A DNA stretch of 64,000 nt from Thioalkalivibrio thiocyanoxidans ARh2. GTDB taxonomy: Bacteria; Pseudomonadota; Gammaproteobacteria; Ectothiorhodospirales; Ectothiorhodospiraceae. The translations under genes and the position numbers were made by a program. Of the stretch, positions 1 to 8,957 are shown in pieces (position 1 is the first letter of the stretch; each line of letters starts with the position of its first letter). The notes under the pieces were generated by a model. The model made no database searches. It was not told the DNA's origin and was given only the letters and a program-made list of their open reading frames with translations. Location: the NCBI RefSeq assembly GCF_000385215.1, contig NZ_ARQK01000061.1, positions 1 to 64,000 on the forward strand, in the 5' to 3' direction.

Positions 1-116
1 ACAACGGCTGTCCTGACGTTCGTGCCAATGGTTGGAGGCAAGGTGTTCCGACATCCTGGGCACGCGCGGCCTTCGGCCCTGGCGTGCCGCGCCCGCAAGC
101 GGGCGCCAGACCCCAT

Positions 117-203
117 CGTAGGATGTGATGAGCGCAGCGAATCGCATCAGGGTTGCCCCGACGTTGGCATGGTGCGTTTCGCTGCGCTCAACGCACCCTA
201 CGG
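117..203. repeat. Long imperfect inverted repeat, REP-like
   Basis: The left arm (117-151) and right arm (170-203) are imperfect reverse complements. Both contain the core GAGCGCAGCGAA or its complement TTCGCTGCGCTC and end in GTAGG/CCTAC. About 18 bases separate the arms. The RNA would fold into one long hairpin. The look is that of a dispersed intergenic palindromic (REP/MITE-like) element rather than an operator. I see no transposase nearby. Confidence 0.6.
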
Positions 204-407
204 CGTACGGGATAGCCAGAAGTGCTGGAACACCTTCTGTTTTGATCTTCCCTCCCGATATGAGCCCCTTGTGGAGGGCGTGACAGGCCGGACGATTCAA
301 AATAGACACGGGGCGCTGACTGTCTGAGCGAAGCGAGTTTCAGCGCCGCCAGCCTGGCGCGTCCGGAGCAAGGTTCCTGGGCGAATCCCGGGCGTGTTTA
401 TTGGTCA

Positions 408-436
408 CTTCTTTGCACGAGCAAAGAAGCCCGTTT
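408..436 (+). terminator. Hairpin followed by T tract
   Basis: CTTCTTTGC (408-416) pairs perfectly with GCAAAGAAG (421-429) around the loop ACGA, and CCCGTTTTT follows. It could terminate rightward transcription entering the window, or it could be part of a dispersed repeat. No upstream gene on this strand is visible to confirm either. Confidence 0.45.
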
Positions 437-490
437 TTGATTGAAAACTGGCGCGGCGCGCTCGCGAGTGAGTGCTCGGCAGTATGCGGG

Positions 491-607
491 CCGAAGGCAC
501 GTAAACACCGGATGCTGAACCAGGGCCAGCCTCAACAAGGCAGGCGGTCGACCGCAGGTACGTAAGTACCAGACGGCGAACGAGGGCCAGCCTAAACGGT
601 GCGGAGG
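491..607. repeat. Two degenerate tandem units, period 61 bases
   Basis: ACGTAA at 499 and 560, and AGGGCCAG at 522 and 583, recur with the same 61-base spacing, with partial matches between them. This gives two diverged tandem copies just downstream of the suhB stop. No coding capacity is shared between the copies. Confidence 0.5.
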
Positions 608-658
608 CGCGGGCGCGCCTGAGCGTTAGCCCGGCAGGGCGATCGAAGGGAGGAGGGC

Positions 659-1471
659 TCAGTCGTTCGTTTGGGCGGCGCGTTCTTTTTCGGCCTGGTG
701 CAGGCGCTGCAGCATGGCCTTGAGGACCTTCGGGTTGCCGGCGACGACATCGCCGCGGCGCAGCACGTCCGGGTTGCCGGCCCAGTCACTGACGACACCA
801 CCGGCCTCCTGCACCAGCAGCAGGCCTGCCGCGATGTCCCAGGGCTGCAGGCCCATCTCCCAGAAGCCATCGAAGCGCCCGCAGGCAACCCAGGCCAGAT
901 CCAGCGCGGCGGAGCCGGGGCGGCGCACACCGGCGGTACCCGGCACGAGGTGGCGCAGGCTGCTCAGGTAGCGTTCCAGATCCTGCCCTTCGCGGAAGGG
1001 GATGCCGGTGCCCAGCAGGGCGCCGTTGAGGTCCTTGCGGTCGGATACGCGGATGCGGCGGCTGTTGAGGAACGCCCCGGCACCCCGCGTCGCGGTGAAC
1101 AGCTCTTCCTTCAGCGGGTCGTAGACCACCGCCTGTTCCAGCCGTCCCTTGTGCTTGAGTGCTATGGAGATGCCGTACTGCGGGATCTCGCGCAGGTAGT
1201 TGGTGGTGCCGTCCAGCGGATCGATGATCCAGACGTACTCCGCGTCGGCCCCGTCCTGCTGCCCGCCTTCTTCGGCCATGATCGTGTGGTCGGGGTAGGC
1301 GCGGCGCAGCGTCTGCACGATCGCCTGTTCGGCGGAGAGGTCAACATCCGACACCCAGTCGTTGCGGGCCTTCTCGCGCGTGTTCATGCGATCCGGTCGT
1401 CCCCAGGCGCGGGTGGTGATGCGTCCGGCCTCGCGGGCCGCCGATACCGCCGTGTTCAGCATGGGGTGCAT
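659..1471 (-). CDS. suhB: Inositol-1-monophosphatase family protein SuhB
   Basis: A 270-residue Mg2+-dependent phosphatase of the inositol monophosphatase family; E. coli SuhB has 267 residues. The metal-binding signature WIIDPLDGTTN lies at residues 81-91, the upstream acidic EEGG at 67-70, and a WDIAAG motif near the C terminus supplies the last metal ligand. In E. coli SuhB also works with Nus factors on rRNA transcription, which is a known family role and not shown here. The frame stays open upstream to 1702, but that part is out-of-character low-complexity sequence. I chose the ATG at 1471, which gives the family start MHPML. The gene is divergent from trmJ, as in many gammaproteobacteria. 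Confidence 0.93.
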   Translation of the reverse strand: MHPMLNTAVSAAREAGRITTRAWGRPDRMNTREKARNDWVSDVDLSAEQAIVQTLRRAYPDHTIMAEEGGQQDGADAEYVWIIDPLDGTTNYLREIPQYGISIALKHKGRLEQAVVYDPLKEELFTATRGAGAFLNSRRIRVSDRKDLNGALLGTGIPFREGQDLERYLSSLRHLVPGTAGVRRPGSAALDLAWVACGRFDGFWEMGLQPWDIAAGLLLVQEAGGVVSDWAGNPDVLRRGDVVAGNPKVLKAMLQRLHQAEKERAAQTND

Positions 1472-1620
1472 GGAGTGTCTCCTGGTGTTCTGCGGGGTGT
1501 CCCGCGGGTGCGCGCACGCGCCGCGGAAAGGCCGCGAACAATACACAAGCGGCTCATTTTTGGGAAGTCGCGGGCACCGGTGTGTACAATCCGGCGGCTT
1601 GAACGAAGGGGATTCCACGA

Positions 1621-2358
1621 ATGGAGCAACGCCTGGGCCGGGTGCGGGTCGTGCTGGTCGGCACAACGCATCCCGGCAACATCGGCTCCGCCGCGCGCGC
1701 AATGAAGGCGATGGGGATTACCGATCTGGTGCTGGTGGCGCCGGAGCGGTTTCCGCATGCCGATGCCACGGCGCTGGCCTCCGGGGCCGATGACCTGCTG
1801 GCGCGGGCCCGGGTGGTGGACGACCTGGCGGCTGCGGTTTCGGACTGTGTGTGGGTGATCGGCACCAGCGCCCGGCTGCGCACGCATTCCGTGCCCGTGC
1901 TGGGCCCGGACGTCGCGGCCGGACAGGTGCTGACGCATGCGTCCGAGGGGCCGGTCGCGCTGGTGTTCGGGCGCGAGCACAGCGGGCTGACCAACCCCGA
2001 GCTGGATCACTGCAATGCCTTTGTCCAGATCCCGACCGTCCCGGATTTCAGCTCCCTGAACCTCGCCGGCAGCGTGCAGGTGATGACCTACGCGCTGCGC
2101 ATGGCGGCCCTGGCCGGGGAGTCGGTCGCGGAATCAGTCGAGCCCGAGGATGCGCGCGACCCGCGAGCGACCCAGGCGGAGATGGAGGGCTTGTTCAGCC
2201 ATTTCGAGCGGGCGCTGACGACCATTGAGGTGCTTGACCCCGGGAATCCGCGCCATCTGATGCGGCGTCTGCGCCACCTTTATATGCGCGCGGGGCTCAG
2301 TGCCAGCGAGGTGCGCATGCTGCGCGGCATATTGACGCACACGGAGCGTGGCCGCTGA
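1621..2358 (+). CDS. trmJ: tRNA (cytidine/uridine-2'-O-)-methyltransferase TrmJ
   Basis: A 245-residue SPOUT-class methyltransferase that 2'-O-methylates position 32 of certain tRNAs using S-adenosylmethionine. The N-terminal motif HPGNIGSAARAMKAMG, the middle GREHSGL and the C-terminal knot segment around IPTVPDFSSLNLAGSVQV are the three family motifs. The ATG at 1621 follows GAAGGGGA. A possible -10 TACAAT lies at 1585-1590. Its position between suhB and cysE/iscR matches the gammaproteobacterial order, which supports TrmJ over other SPOUT enzymes. Confidence 0.93.
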   Translation: MEQRLGRVRVVLVGTTHPGNIGSAARAMKAMGITDLVLVAPERFPHADATALASGADDLLARARVVDDLAAAVSDCVWVIGTSARLRTHSVPVLGPDVAAGQVLTHASEGPVALVFGREHSGLTNPELDHCNAFVQIPTVPDFSSLNLAGSVQVMTYALRMAALAGESVAESVEPEDARDPRATQAEMEGLFSHFERALTTIEVLDPGNPRHLMRRLRHLYMRAGLSASEVRMLRGILTHTERGR

Positions 2359-2379
2359 GGCGGGGCGCGCATGGAAGTG

Positions 2380-2404
2380 ATACCTTAGTAAATGACTCAG
2401 GAAT
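2380..2404 (+). promoter_or_regulatory. Candidate IscR type-1-like box upstream of cysE
   Basis: A 25-base imperfect dyad begins ATACCTTA and ends TCAGGAAT. By eye it matches about 20 of 25 positions of the E. coli IscR type-1 consensus. It lies just before the cysE start. A second, better copy precedes iscR. This is inference from motif similarity only. Confidence 0.4.
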
Positions 2405-2415
2405 GAGGCCGGACC

Positions 2416-3243
2416 ATGTTTGACAGGATGCGCGAGGACATTCGCTGCGTGTTCGCACGCGACCCCGCTGCCCGCAACGCCTTCGAGGTGGTGACGGCGT
2501 ATCCCGGTCTGCATGCGCTCTGGTATCACCGGCTGGCGCACTGGCTGTGGAAGCATCGTATGCGCTGGCTGGGGCGGGTGATTGCCAACTTCAGCCGCTG
2601 GGTGACCGGGATCGAGATCCATCCGGGCGCGAAGATCGGGCGGCGGTTCTTCATCGACCACGGCATGGGCGTGGTGATTGGCGAAACGGCCGAGGTCGGC
2701 GACGACTGCACGATCTACCACCAGGTGACCCTTGGTGGCACCAGCTGGGAAGGGGGCAAGCGCCACCCGACACTAGGCAACGAGGTGGTCATCGGCGCGG
2801 GGGCCAAGCTGCTCGGCCCGATCCACGTGGGTGACCACGCGCGCATCGGATCGAATGCCGTGGTGCTGAAGGATGTCCCCGCGGACGCGACCGCGGTGGG
2901 AATCCCGGCGCGGGTCATCGGTCCGCGGCCGGAGCCGGACCCGCGGTTTCAGCAGATGGCCGACCGCATGGGCTTCGATGCCTATGGCGTGGCCCGCGAC
3001 ATGCCCGACCCGGTGGCCAACGCGATTCACCGGATCGTGCATCGCGTGCACGAACTGGACGAGCGCATGGATAAGGCCTGCCAGGCCCTGAAGCGTGCGG
3101 GGATCGACCCCGGCGAGGTGGTGGGCGATGCGGACTCGGGGCCGATCGAGCCCTGCGATCTGGAGGGGCTGGAGCCGGACGAATGCGAGGTCCCCCAGCC
3201 TGCGGAAAGCCAACAAGAACGTAAACAGCAGGGGAATACTTGA
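2416..3243 (+). CDS. cysE: Serine O-acetyltransferase CysE
   Basis: A 275-residue enzyme that acetylates serine with acetyl-CoA, the committed step of cysteine synthesis. It has a helical N-terminal domain followed by the left-handed beta-helix of hexapeptide repeats (for example [12 protein letters not shown] and [13 protein letters not shown], residues about 60-85, then [15 protein letters not shown]). After the catalytic helix it carries about 90 extra residues ending in an acidic tail, so it is of the extended bacterial type. Sitting directly before iscR it would supply cysteine, the sulfur donor for IscS. The stop codon overlaps the IscR-like box in front of iscR. Confidence 0.94.
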   Translation: MFDRMREDIRCVFARDPAARNAFEVVTAYPGLHALWYHRLAHWLWKHRMRWLGRVIANFSRWVTGIEIHPGAKIGRRFFIDHGMGVVIGETAEVGDDCTIYHQVTLGGTSWEGGKRHPTLGNEVVIGAGAKLLGPIHVGDHARIGSNAVVLKDVPADATAVGIPARVIGPRPEPDPRFQQMADRMGFDAYGVARDMPDPVANAIHRIVHRVHELDERMDKACQALKRAGIDPGEVVGDADSGPIEPCDLEGLEPDECEVPQPAESQQERKQQGNT

Positions 3244-3260
3244 TCGTTTTGGTCAGGTAT
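3236..3260 (+). promoter_or_regulatory. IscR type-1-like operator before iscR
   Basis: A 25-base dyad starts ATACTTGA and ends GGTCAGGTAT. By eye it agrees with 22 of 25 positions of the E. coli type-1 IscR site. It overlaps the cysE stop codon and lies 41 bases before iscR, where autoregulation by [2Fe-2S]-IscR is expected. A TATTCT at 3258-3263 could be part of the promoter, but I cannot pair it with a good -35. Confidence 0.7.
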
Positions 3261-3300
3261 TCTAAGCTGCGCGGCAAATGAGCAGGAAGCAGACACAGCC

Positions 3301-3795
3301 ATGAAACTGACGACCAAAGGGCGCTACGCCGTCACCGCCATGCTGGACGTGGCGATGCACACCAAGAACGGCCCGGTATCGCTGGCCGAGGTGGCACGAC
3401 GCCAGAAACTGTCATTGTCCTACCTGGAGCAGCTTTTTTCCAGGCTGCGCCGGCAGGGACTGGTGAACAGCAGTCGCGGCCCGGGCGGTGGCTATGCGCT
3501 GAGTCGGGAGCCCGAGGGTATCTCGGTGGCCGAGATCATCGTCGCGGTGGACGAGCCCGTGGATGTCACGCGCTGCGGCGGCAAGGCCAACTGCAATTCC
3601 GAGTCGCGCTGTCTGACGCATGACCTGTGGACCGATCTCAGCCAGCAGCTCTACGACTTTCTCAGCAACCGGACGCTGGCGGATGTCCTGGAGCGGCATC
3701 AGGCGCAGATGGCACAGGATGGCGTGAAAGAAGTGGTCATGCATGGCAACGCCCTGAAGGGCGGTGCAACGAAATCGAGCAATGCGACCGCCTGA
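3301..3795 (+). CDS. iscR: Fe-S cluster-sensing regulator IscR
   Basis: A 164-residue Rrf2-family winged-helix regulator that carries a [2Fe-2S] cluster and controls Fe-S assembly genes. The N-terminal wHTH starts [16 protein letters not shown]. The cluster ligands are the three Cys and one His in [21 protein letters not shown] (about residues 91-107), spaced as in E. coli IscR. It leads the isc operon and has a matching operator at 3236-3260. The C-terminal 15 residues are low-complexity and poorly conserved. Confidence 0.96.
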   Translation: MKLTTKGRYAVTAMLDVAMHTKNGPVSLAEVARRQKLSLSYLEQLFSRLRRQGLVNSSRGPGGGYALSREPEGISVAEIIVAVDEPVDVTRCGGKANCNSESRCLTHDLWTDLSQQLYDFLSNRTLADVLERHQAQMAQDGVKEVVMHGNALKGGATKSSNATA

Positions 3796-3822
3796 GGCGG
3801 CTGCGTAAGGAGTGAACGCATA

Positions 3823-5046
3823 ATGAGTGACCTGAAACTGCCCATCTACCTGGACTACTCCGCGACCACGCCGGTCGACGAGCGTGTGGCCGAGAAGATG
3901 ACCGGCTGCCTGACCAAGGACGGCCTGTTCGGCAACCCGGCATCGCGCAGCCACAGCTTCGGCTGGGGTGCGGAAAAGGCCGTGGAGAATGCCCGTGAAC
4001 AGGTCGCCGCGCTGGTTGGCGCCGACCCGAAGGAGATCATCTGGACCTCCGGCGCCACCGAGTCCGACAACCTGGCGATCAAGGGTGCCGCGAATTTCTA
4101 CCAGCGCAAGGGCAAGCACATCATCACGGTCAAGACCGAGCACAAGGCCGTGCTGGACACCGCGCGCCAGCTGGAACGCGAGGGCTTCGAGGTCACCTAT
4201 CTGGGCGTGAAGGACAACGGCCTGGTGGACCTGCAGGAACTCAAGGACGCGATCCGCGACGATACGATCGTCGTTTCCGTGATGCACGTGAACAACGAGA
4301 TCGGCGTGATCCAGGACATCGAGGCGATCGGCAATGTCTGCCGCGAGCACGGGATCGTGTTCCATGTGGACGCGGCCCAGTCCGCCGGCAAGGTCGCAGT
4401 CGACCTGTCCAAGCTCCCGGTGGACCTGATGAGCTTCTCCGCGCACAAGGTCTACGGGCCGAAGGGCATCGGTGCGCTGTACGTGCGCCGCAAGCCGAGG
4501 GTGCGCATCGAGGCGCAGATGCACGGCGGTGGCCACGAGCGCGGCATGCGCTCCGGCACGCTGGCGACCCATCAGATCGTCGGCATGGGCGAGGCCTTCC
4601 GCGTCGCCGGCGAGGAAATGGGCACCGAACTCGAGCGCATCCGCATGCTGCGCGACCGCCTGTGGGCGGGCCTCGACGGCATGGAAGAGGTCTACCTGAA
4701 CGGCGACGCCGAGCAGCGGGTCGCACACAACCTGAATGTCTCGTTCAACTTCGTCGAGGGCGAGAGCCTGATCATGGCGCTGCGCGACATCGCCGTATCC
4801 TCCGGCTCGGCCTGTACCTCGGCGAGCCTGGAGCCGTCCTACGTGCTGCGCGCACTGGGCCGCGACGACGAGCTGGCACACAGCTCGATCCGCTTCTCCA
4901 TCGGTCGCTACACGACCGTCGAGGAGGTCGACCACACGGTCGAGATCGTGCGTGCCGCGGTCGCCAAGCTGCGCGAGCTCTCCCCGCTGTGGGAGATGTA
5001 CCAGGACGGCATCGATCTGAGCACCGTCGAGTGGGCGGCCCACTAG
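3823..5046 (+). CDS. iscS: Cysteine desulfurase IscS
   Basis: A 407-residue PLP enzyme that takes sulfur from cysteine as a persulfide and passes it to IscU. It starts [13 protein letters not shown]. The PLP lysine lies in [12 protein letters not shown] (around residue 212) and the mobile catalytic cysteine in [17 protein letters not shown] (around residue 331). Length fits group I NifS/IscS (404 in E. coli). It follows iscR by 27 bases and leads the assembly genes. Confidence 0.97.
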   Translation: MSDLKLPIYLDYSATTPVDERVAEKMTGCLTKDGLFGNPASRSHSFGWGAEKAVENAREQVAALVGADPKEIIWTSGATESDNLAIKGAANFYQRKGKHIITVKTEHKAVLDTARQLEREGFEVTYLGVKDNGLVDLQELKDAIRDDTIVVSVMHVNNEIGVIQDIEAIGNVCREHGIVFHVDAAQSAGKVAVDLSKLPVDLMSFSAHKVYGPKGIGALYVRRKPRVRIEAQMHGGGHERGMRSGTLATHQIVGMGEAFRVAGEEMGTELERIRMLRDRLWAGLDGMEEVYLNGDAEQRVAHNLNVSFNFVEGESLIMALRDIAVSSGSACTSASLEPSYVLRALGRDDELAHSSIRFSIGRYTTVEEVDHTVEIVRAAVAKLRELSPLWEMYQDGIDLSTVEWAAH

Positions 5047-5100
5047 GCCACCGGCTCGATACCACGAACGCAACGCGTACTACGCAACAGGAGAACGGTC

Positions 5101-5511
5101 ATGGCTTACAGTGACAAGGTTCTGGACCACTACGAAAATCCGCGCAACGTCGGCAGCTTCGACAAGAACGACGACTCCGTCGGCACCGGCATGGTCGGCG
5201 CCCCGGCCTGCGGCGACGTGATGAAGCTGCAGATCAAGGTCAACGACGACGGCGTGATCGAAGACGCCAAGTTCAAGACCTACGGCTGTGGCTCGGCCAT
5301 CGCCTCCAGCTCGCTGCTCACCGAGTGGGTGCGTGGCAAGACCCTGGAAGAGGCGAGCCAGATCAAGAACACCCAGATCGCCGAAGAGCTGGCCCTGCCG
5401 CCGGTGAAGATCCACTGCTCCGTGCTGGCCGAGGACGCGATCAAGGCGGCCATCTCCAACTATCAGGAGCGGCACGATCAGGGCGAGCAGGCCGAGCAGA
5501 AGACCGCCTGA
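5101..5511 (+). CDS. iscU: Fe-S cluster scaffold IscU
   Basis: A 136-residue scaffold on which [2Fe-2S] and [4Fe-4S] clusters are built. The three conserved cysteines are present in [23 protein letters not shown] and [16 protein letters not shown], together with the HscA recognition sequence LPPVK. It lies between iscS and iscA as expected. The C terminus is a few residues longer than in E. coli (128 residues), with a Gln/Glu-rich tail. Confidence 0.97.
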   Translation: MAYSDKVLDHYENPRNVGSFDKNDDSVGTGMVGAPACGDVMKLQIKVNDDGVIEDAKFKTYGCGSAIASSSLLTEWVRGKTLEEASQIKNTQIAEELALPPVKIHCSVLAEDAIKAAISNYQERHDQGEQAEQKTA

Positions 5512-5518
5512 GGTGCCT

Positions 5519-5842
5519 ATGGCGATTACACTCACCGAACCGGCGGCCGAGCGCATCCAGAGCTTTCTTGCCCAGCGTGGCAAGGGGGTAGGCGTGCGCC
5601 TCGGGGTCAGGACGACCGGCTGCTCGGGCATGGCCTACGTGGTCGAGTTCGCGGACGATATCGAGGATACCGACACGGTGTTCGAGGATCGTGGCGTGAA
5701 GCTCGTGGTCAATCCGAAATCGCTGGTCTATCTGGATGGCACCGAGCTGGACTTTGGCAAGGAAGGCCTGAACGAGGGTTTCAAGTTCAACAACCCGAAC
5801 GAGAAGGCCCGGTGCGGCTGCGGTGAAAGCTTCAGCATCTGA
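5519..5842 (+). CDS. iscA: A-type Fe-S carrier IscA
   Basis: A 107-residue A-type carrier that receives and delivers Fe-S clusters. The three ligand cysteines are in [11 protein letters not shown] and in the C-terminal [13 protein letters not shown] six bases upstream (5513) would add two residues. The ATG at 5519 gives the family start MAITLTEPA, so I chose it. The gene begins seven bases after the iscU stop, which suggests translational coupling. Confidence 0.95.
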   Translation: MAITLTEPAAERIQSFLAQRGKGVGVRLGVRTTGCSGMAYVVEFADDIEDTDTVFEDRGVKLVVNPKSLVYLDGTELDFGKEGLNEGFKFNNPNEKARCGCGESFSI

Positions 5843-5857
5843 CTGATGCACGCATCC

Positions 5858-5905
5858 GGGGTGGTGCATGGTGGTTGCCTGGCAGCCACTGTCCCACCCC
5901 GTTTT
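5858..5905 (+). terminator. Attenuator-like hairpin between iscA and hscB
   Basis: GGGGTGG (5858-5864) pairs with CCACCCC (5894-5900), and an inner arm TGGTTGCC/GGCAGCCA lies between them. GTTTT follows. It sits in the only sizeable gap inside the isc operon (118 bases) and could reduce hscBA-fdx-iscX transcription relative to iscRSUA. Confidence 0.45.
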
Positions 5906-5960
5906 GCGTTGGGCGCCCGTGCCCGATGCCAGTCTCTCGTTGCGAGGACAACAGGACGTC

Positions 5961-6485
5961 ATGACCGACCCCTTCGAGCAGTTTGACTTGCCGGTCGCCT
6001 TCGAGATCGATCGTCAGCAGCTGGCCGAGCGCTTCAAGCGCCTGCAGGCCGAGCTGCACCCCGACCGCTTTGTCCGCCAGGGCGACCAGGCGCGGCGCAT
6101 GGCCGCGGCCATGGCGGCCGACGTCAACGAGGCCTACGCGATCCTCGACGATGACTACCGCCGTGCGGTGGCGTTGCTGGAGCGCGCCGGCATCACGTTC
6201 GATGCCGAACGCGATACCAGCCAGAACATCGAGTTCATCGAGGCCCAGATCGAGTGGCGTGAACGGCTGGAAGAGGCCGAGACCGCTGGCGACCGCGAGG
6301 AACTGGACGCGGTGGGGATGGAGCTGGAAAAGGCGCGTGACGAAGCGCGCTCGAAGGTCGCCGAGGCCCTGGCCGATCCGGCGTCACCCGGGACGCAGGC
6401 CAAGGATCGTGTGCTCGAACTGCGCTTTTTCGATCGCCTGCTGGCCGAACTGAAACGAACCCGACAGAACCTGGCGCGCGGCTGA
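5961..6485 (+). CDS. hscB: Fe-S assembly co-chaperone HscB
   Basis: A 174-residue J-type co-chaperone that brings IscU to HscA. The J domain shows the HPD tripeptide in QAELHPDRFVRQ (about residues 31-42), followed by the three-helix IscU-binding domain. The frame extends to 5868. I chose the ATG at 5961 because it gives the family start (M)TDPFEQFDLPVAFEID and follows GGACAACAGGA. E. coli HscB has 171 residues. Confidence 0.94.
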   Translation: MTDPFEQFDLPVAFEIDRQQLAERFKRLQAELHPDRFVRQGDQARRMAAAMAADVNEAYAILDDDYRRAVALLERAGITFDAERDTSQNIEFIEAQIEWRERLEEAETAGDREELDAVGMELEKARDEARSKVAEALADPASPGTQAKDRVLELRFFDRLLAELKRTRQNLARG

Positions 6486-6515
6486 GCCGCCGCCGTGTGA
6501 AGGAGCCGAATTTCG

Positions 6516-8399
6516 ATGGCGTTACTGCAGATCACCGAACCCGGAGCCGACTCCGCCCCGCATCGGCGGCACCTGGCGGCCGGGATCGACCTCGGCACCA
6601 CGCATTCGCTGGTCGCCACCGTGCGCAGTGGCGTGGCCGACACCCTGCCGGACGAGCAGGGTCGGCATATTCTGCCTTCGGTTGTGCACTACGCGCCGGA
6701 TGCGGTGAGCGTCGGGCACGCGGCGGCTGCGCATGCGGCGGATGATCCGCACAACACCATTGCCTCGGTCAAGCGCCTGATTGGCCGCGGTGCGGCAGAT
6801 GTGGCCACACTGTCCGGGGAGTTGCCGTTTCGGCTGAAGACCGGGGACTCCAGCGTTCCGCGGATCGAGACGGCTGCCGGGGACAAGACGGCGGTGGAGG
6901 TCTCGGCCGACATCCTCCATACGCTGCGCGAACGCGCCGAGGCCACACTCGGCGACGAGCTGGAAGGCGTGGTCATTACCGTGCCCGCGTACTTCGACGA
7001 CCCGCAGCGCCAGGCGACGCGCGATGCGGCGCAACTGGCGGGCCTGAACGTCCTGCGTCTGATCAGCGAGCCGACCGCCGCGGCCGTGGCCTACGGGCTG
7101 GACCAGGGCGAAGAGAGCATCATTGCGGTCTATGACCTGGGTGGCGGGACGTTCGATATCTCCATCCTGCAGCTGCGCCGGGGCGTGTTCGAGGTACTGG
7201 CCACCGGGGGCGATTCCGCCCTGGGCGGCGACGACATCGACCGCGCGATCGCCGACTGGCTGCTGAACCAGGCCGGGATGACCGGCGAGAGCGACCCGCA
7301 GCGCCTGCGCCGCGTGCTGCTGGCCGCGCGCGAGGCCAAGGAGGCCCTGACCGACGCCGAGAACACCCGCGTCGAGGTCGCGCGCGCCGATGGTTCGATC
7401 CACGCGGCGGAGCTCGACCGCGCGACGCTGGTGGAACTGGCCCGGCCGCTGCTGGACCGTACGATGGCCGCCTGCCGCCAGGTGCTGGAGGATGCCGACC
7501 TGGCGCCGGACGCGATCGACGAGGTCGTACTGGTCGGTGGTTCCACGCGCATGCCGGCGGTCCGCGACGCGATGGAAGCGTTCTTTGGCCGCACGCCGCA
7601 CGCCGGGATCGATCCCGATCGCGTGGTGGCCATCGGGGCGGCCCAGCAGGCGGACATCCTGGCCGGCAACAAGCCCGATACCGAGCTCCTGCTGCTGGAC
7701 GTGATCCCGCTGTCGCTGGGGCTGGAGACGATGGGAGGACTGGTCGAGTTCATCATCCCCCGAAACACCACGATCCCGGCCACCCGCGCTCAGGATTTCA
7801 CCACCTTCAAGGACGGCCAGACCGCGATGTCGCTGCATGTGGTGCAGGGCGAGCGTGATGTGGTCGATGCCAACCGCTCGCTGGCGCGCTTCACCCTGTC
7901 CGGTATCCCGCCGATGGTGGCCGGGGCCGCGCGCATCCGCGTGACCTTCCAGGTTGACGCCGACGGGCTGCTGAACGTGACCGCGCGCGAGCAGACCCAG
8001 GGCGTGGAGGCGCATATCGAGGTCAAGCCGAGCTACGGCCTGACCGATAGCGAGATCGAGCAGATGCTGCGCGATTCCGCCTCCTCCGCGCGCGAGGACA
8101 TGGAGGCGCGGCGCCTGCGCGAGGAGCAGGTCGAGGCCGACCGCGTGCTCGAGGCGCTGGATGCCGCGCTGGAGACGGACGGCGATCGCTACCTCGAGGC
8201 CGAGGAGCGCCAGACCATCGAGCAGGCGCGCGACGCGCTGCGCGCCGAACGCGAGAAGGGTGCCGATCCCGACGCCATCGAGGCCGCGCGCAAGCGCGTG
8301 GAGCAGGCCTCCGAGGCCTTTGTCGCGCGGCGCATGAATGACAGCATCCGGCGCGCGCTCGCCGGACACAACGTTAGCGAATACGACGCAGGGAACTGA
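6516..8399 (+). CDS. hscA: Hsp70-type chaperone HscA
   Basis: A 627-residue specialised Hsp70 that uses ATP to release Fe-S clusters from IscU. The ATPase domain opens [14 protein letters not shown] and contains [14 protein letters not shown] and [15 protein letters not shown]. The substrate domain starts near residue 395 ([14 protein letters not shown]). The N-terminal extension before the ATPase domain is typical of HscA and absent from DnaK. Context (hscB upstream, fdx downstream) confirms the assignment. Confidence 0.96.
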   Translation: MALLQITEPGADSAPHRRHLAAGIDLGTTHSLVATVRSGVADTLPDEQGRHILPSVVHYAPDAVSVGHAAAAHAADDPHNTIASVKRLIGRGAADVATLSGELPFRLKTGDSSVPRIETAAGDKTAVEVSADILHTLRERAEATLGDELEGVVITVPAYFDDPQRQATRDAAQLAGLNVLRLISEPTAAAVAYGLDQGEESIIAVYDLGGGTFDISILQLRRGVFEVLATGGDSALGGDDIDRAIADWLLNQAGMTGESDPQRLRRVLLAAREAKEALTDAENTRVEVARADGSIHAAELDRATLVELARPLLDRTMAACRQVLEDADLAPDAIDEVVLVGGSTRMPAVRDAMEAFFGRTPHAGIDPDRVVAIGAAQQADILAGNKPDTELLLLDVIPLSLGLETMGGLVEFIIPRNTTIPATRAQDFTTFKDGQTAMSLHVVQGERDVVDANRSLARFTLSGIPPMVAGAARIRVTFQVDADGLLNVTAREQTQGVEAHIEVKPSYGLTDSEIEQMLRDSASSAREDMEARRLREEQVEADRVLEALDAALETDGDRYLEAEERQTIEQARDALRAEREKGADPDAIEAARKRVEQASEAFVARRMNDSIRRALAGHNVSEYDAGN

Positions 8400-8403
8400 C
8401 AAC

Positions 8404-8742
8404 ATGCCCCAGGTAATCTTTCTGCCCCACGAGGAAATCTGCCCGGAGGGGGCCTCCATCGAGGCCGAGCCGGGCATCAGCATCTGCGATCTCGCCCTGA
8501 AAAACGGGATCGAGATCGAGCATGCCTGCGAGAAGTCCTGCGCCTGCACGACCTGCCACGTGTACGTGCGCGAGGGTTTCGACAGCCTTGAGGAGCCGAC
8601 CGAGGACGAGGAAGACATGCTGGACAAGGCCTGGGGTCTGGAGCCGGATTCCCGGCTCTCCTGTCAGGCGCTCGTGGCCGACACTGATCTGGTGGTCGAG
8701 CTGCCGAAATACACCATCAACCAGGTCTCCGAGAACCACTGA
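8404..8742 (+). CDS. fdx: ISC-system [2Fe-2S] ferredoxin
   Basis: A 112-residue adrenodoxin-type ferredoxin that supplies electrons for cluster assembly. The ligand cysteines are in HACEKSCACTTCHVYV and SRLSCQALV. The start at 8404 gives MPQVIFLPHEEICPEG, the usual start, and lies four bases after the hscA stop. The acidic segment EEPTEDEEDMLDKAWGL is the normal partner-binding helix. Confidence 0.96.
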   Translation: MPQVIFLPHEEICPEGASIEAEPGISICDLALKNGIEIEHACEKSCACTTCHVYVREGFDSLEEPTEDEEDMLDKAWGLEPDSRLSCQALVADTDLVVELPKYTINQVSENH

Positions 8743-8752
8743 GGGCACGGCT

Positions 8753-8956
8753 ATGAAGTGGACCGATACTCAGGAAATCGCGATTCAGCTGGCGGACGAG
8801 CACCCGGACGTGGACCCGCGCAACATCAACTTCATGGATCTGCGCCAGTGGGTCATGGAGCTGCCGGAGTTCGACGACGACCCGAACCGCTCCGGTGAGC
8901 GCATCCTCGAGGCGATCCAGGCCGCCTGGATGGACGAGGCCGACGTCGACGACTGA
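8753..8956 (+). CDS. iscX: Fe-S assembly protein IscX (IscS-binding)
   Basis: A 67-residue acidic protein of the IscX/YfhJ family, which binds IscS and iron and modulates the desulfurase. It starts MKWTDTQEIAIQLADEHPDVDP and contains the family motif NFMDLRQWVMELPEFDDDP. It ends the isc operon ten bases after fdx, and its stop lies one base from the convergent transporter. Confidence 0.94.
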   Translation: MKWTDTQEIAIQLADEHPDVDPRNINFMDLRQWVMELPEFDDDPNRSGERILEAIQAAWMDEADVDD

Positions 8957-8957
8957 G

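Larger units (their letters stand above)
1..658. other. Gene-free intergenic region rich in repeats
   Basis: No convincing gene is seen in this 658-base stretch downstream of suhB. A 101-codon open frame at 22-327 runs through an inverted repeat, lacks a ribosome binding site and has no recognisable domain, so I do not call it. The stretch holds three structured elements listed separately: a long imperfect inverted repeat (117-203), a perfect 9-bp hairpin followed by T residues (408-436) and a degenerate direct repeat with a 61-base period (about 491-607). Confidence 0.6.

Noticed and set aside
22-327. 101-codon open frame at the left edge
   Set aside because: It runs through an inverted repeat, has no ribosome binding site or domain, and reads like GC-rich chance sequence.
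3412-5073. Long minus-strand frame opposite iscR/iscS
   Set aside because: Antisense shadow of two certain genes. GC-rich third positions leave few stop codons on the opposite strand.
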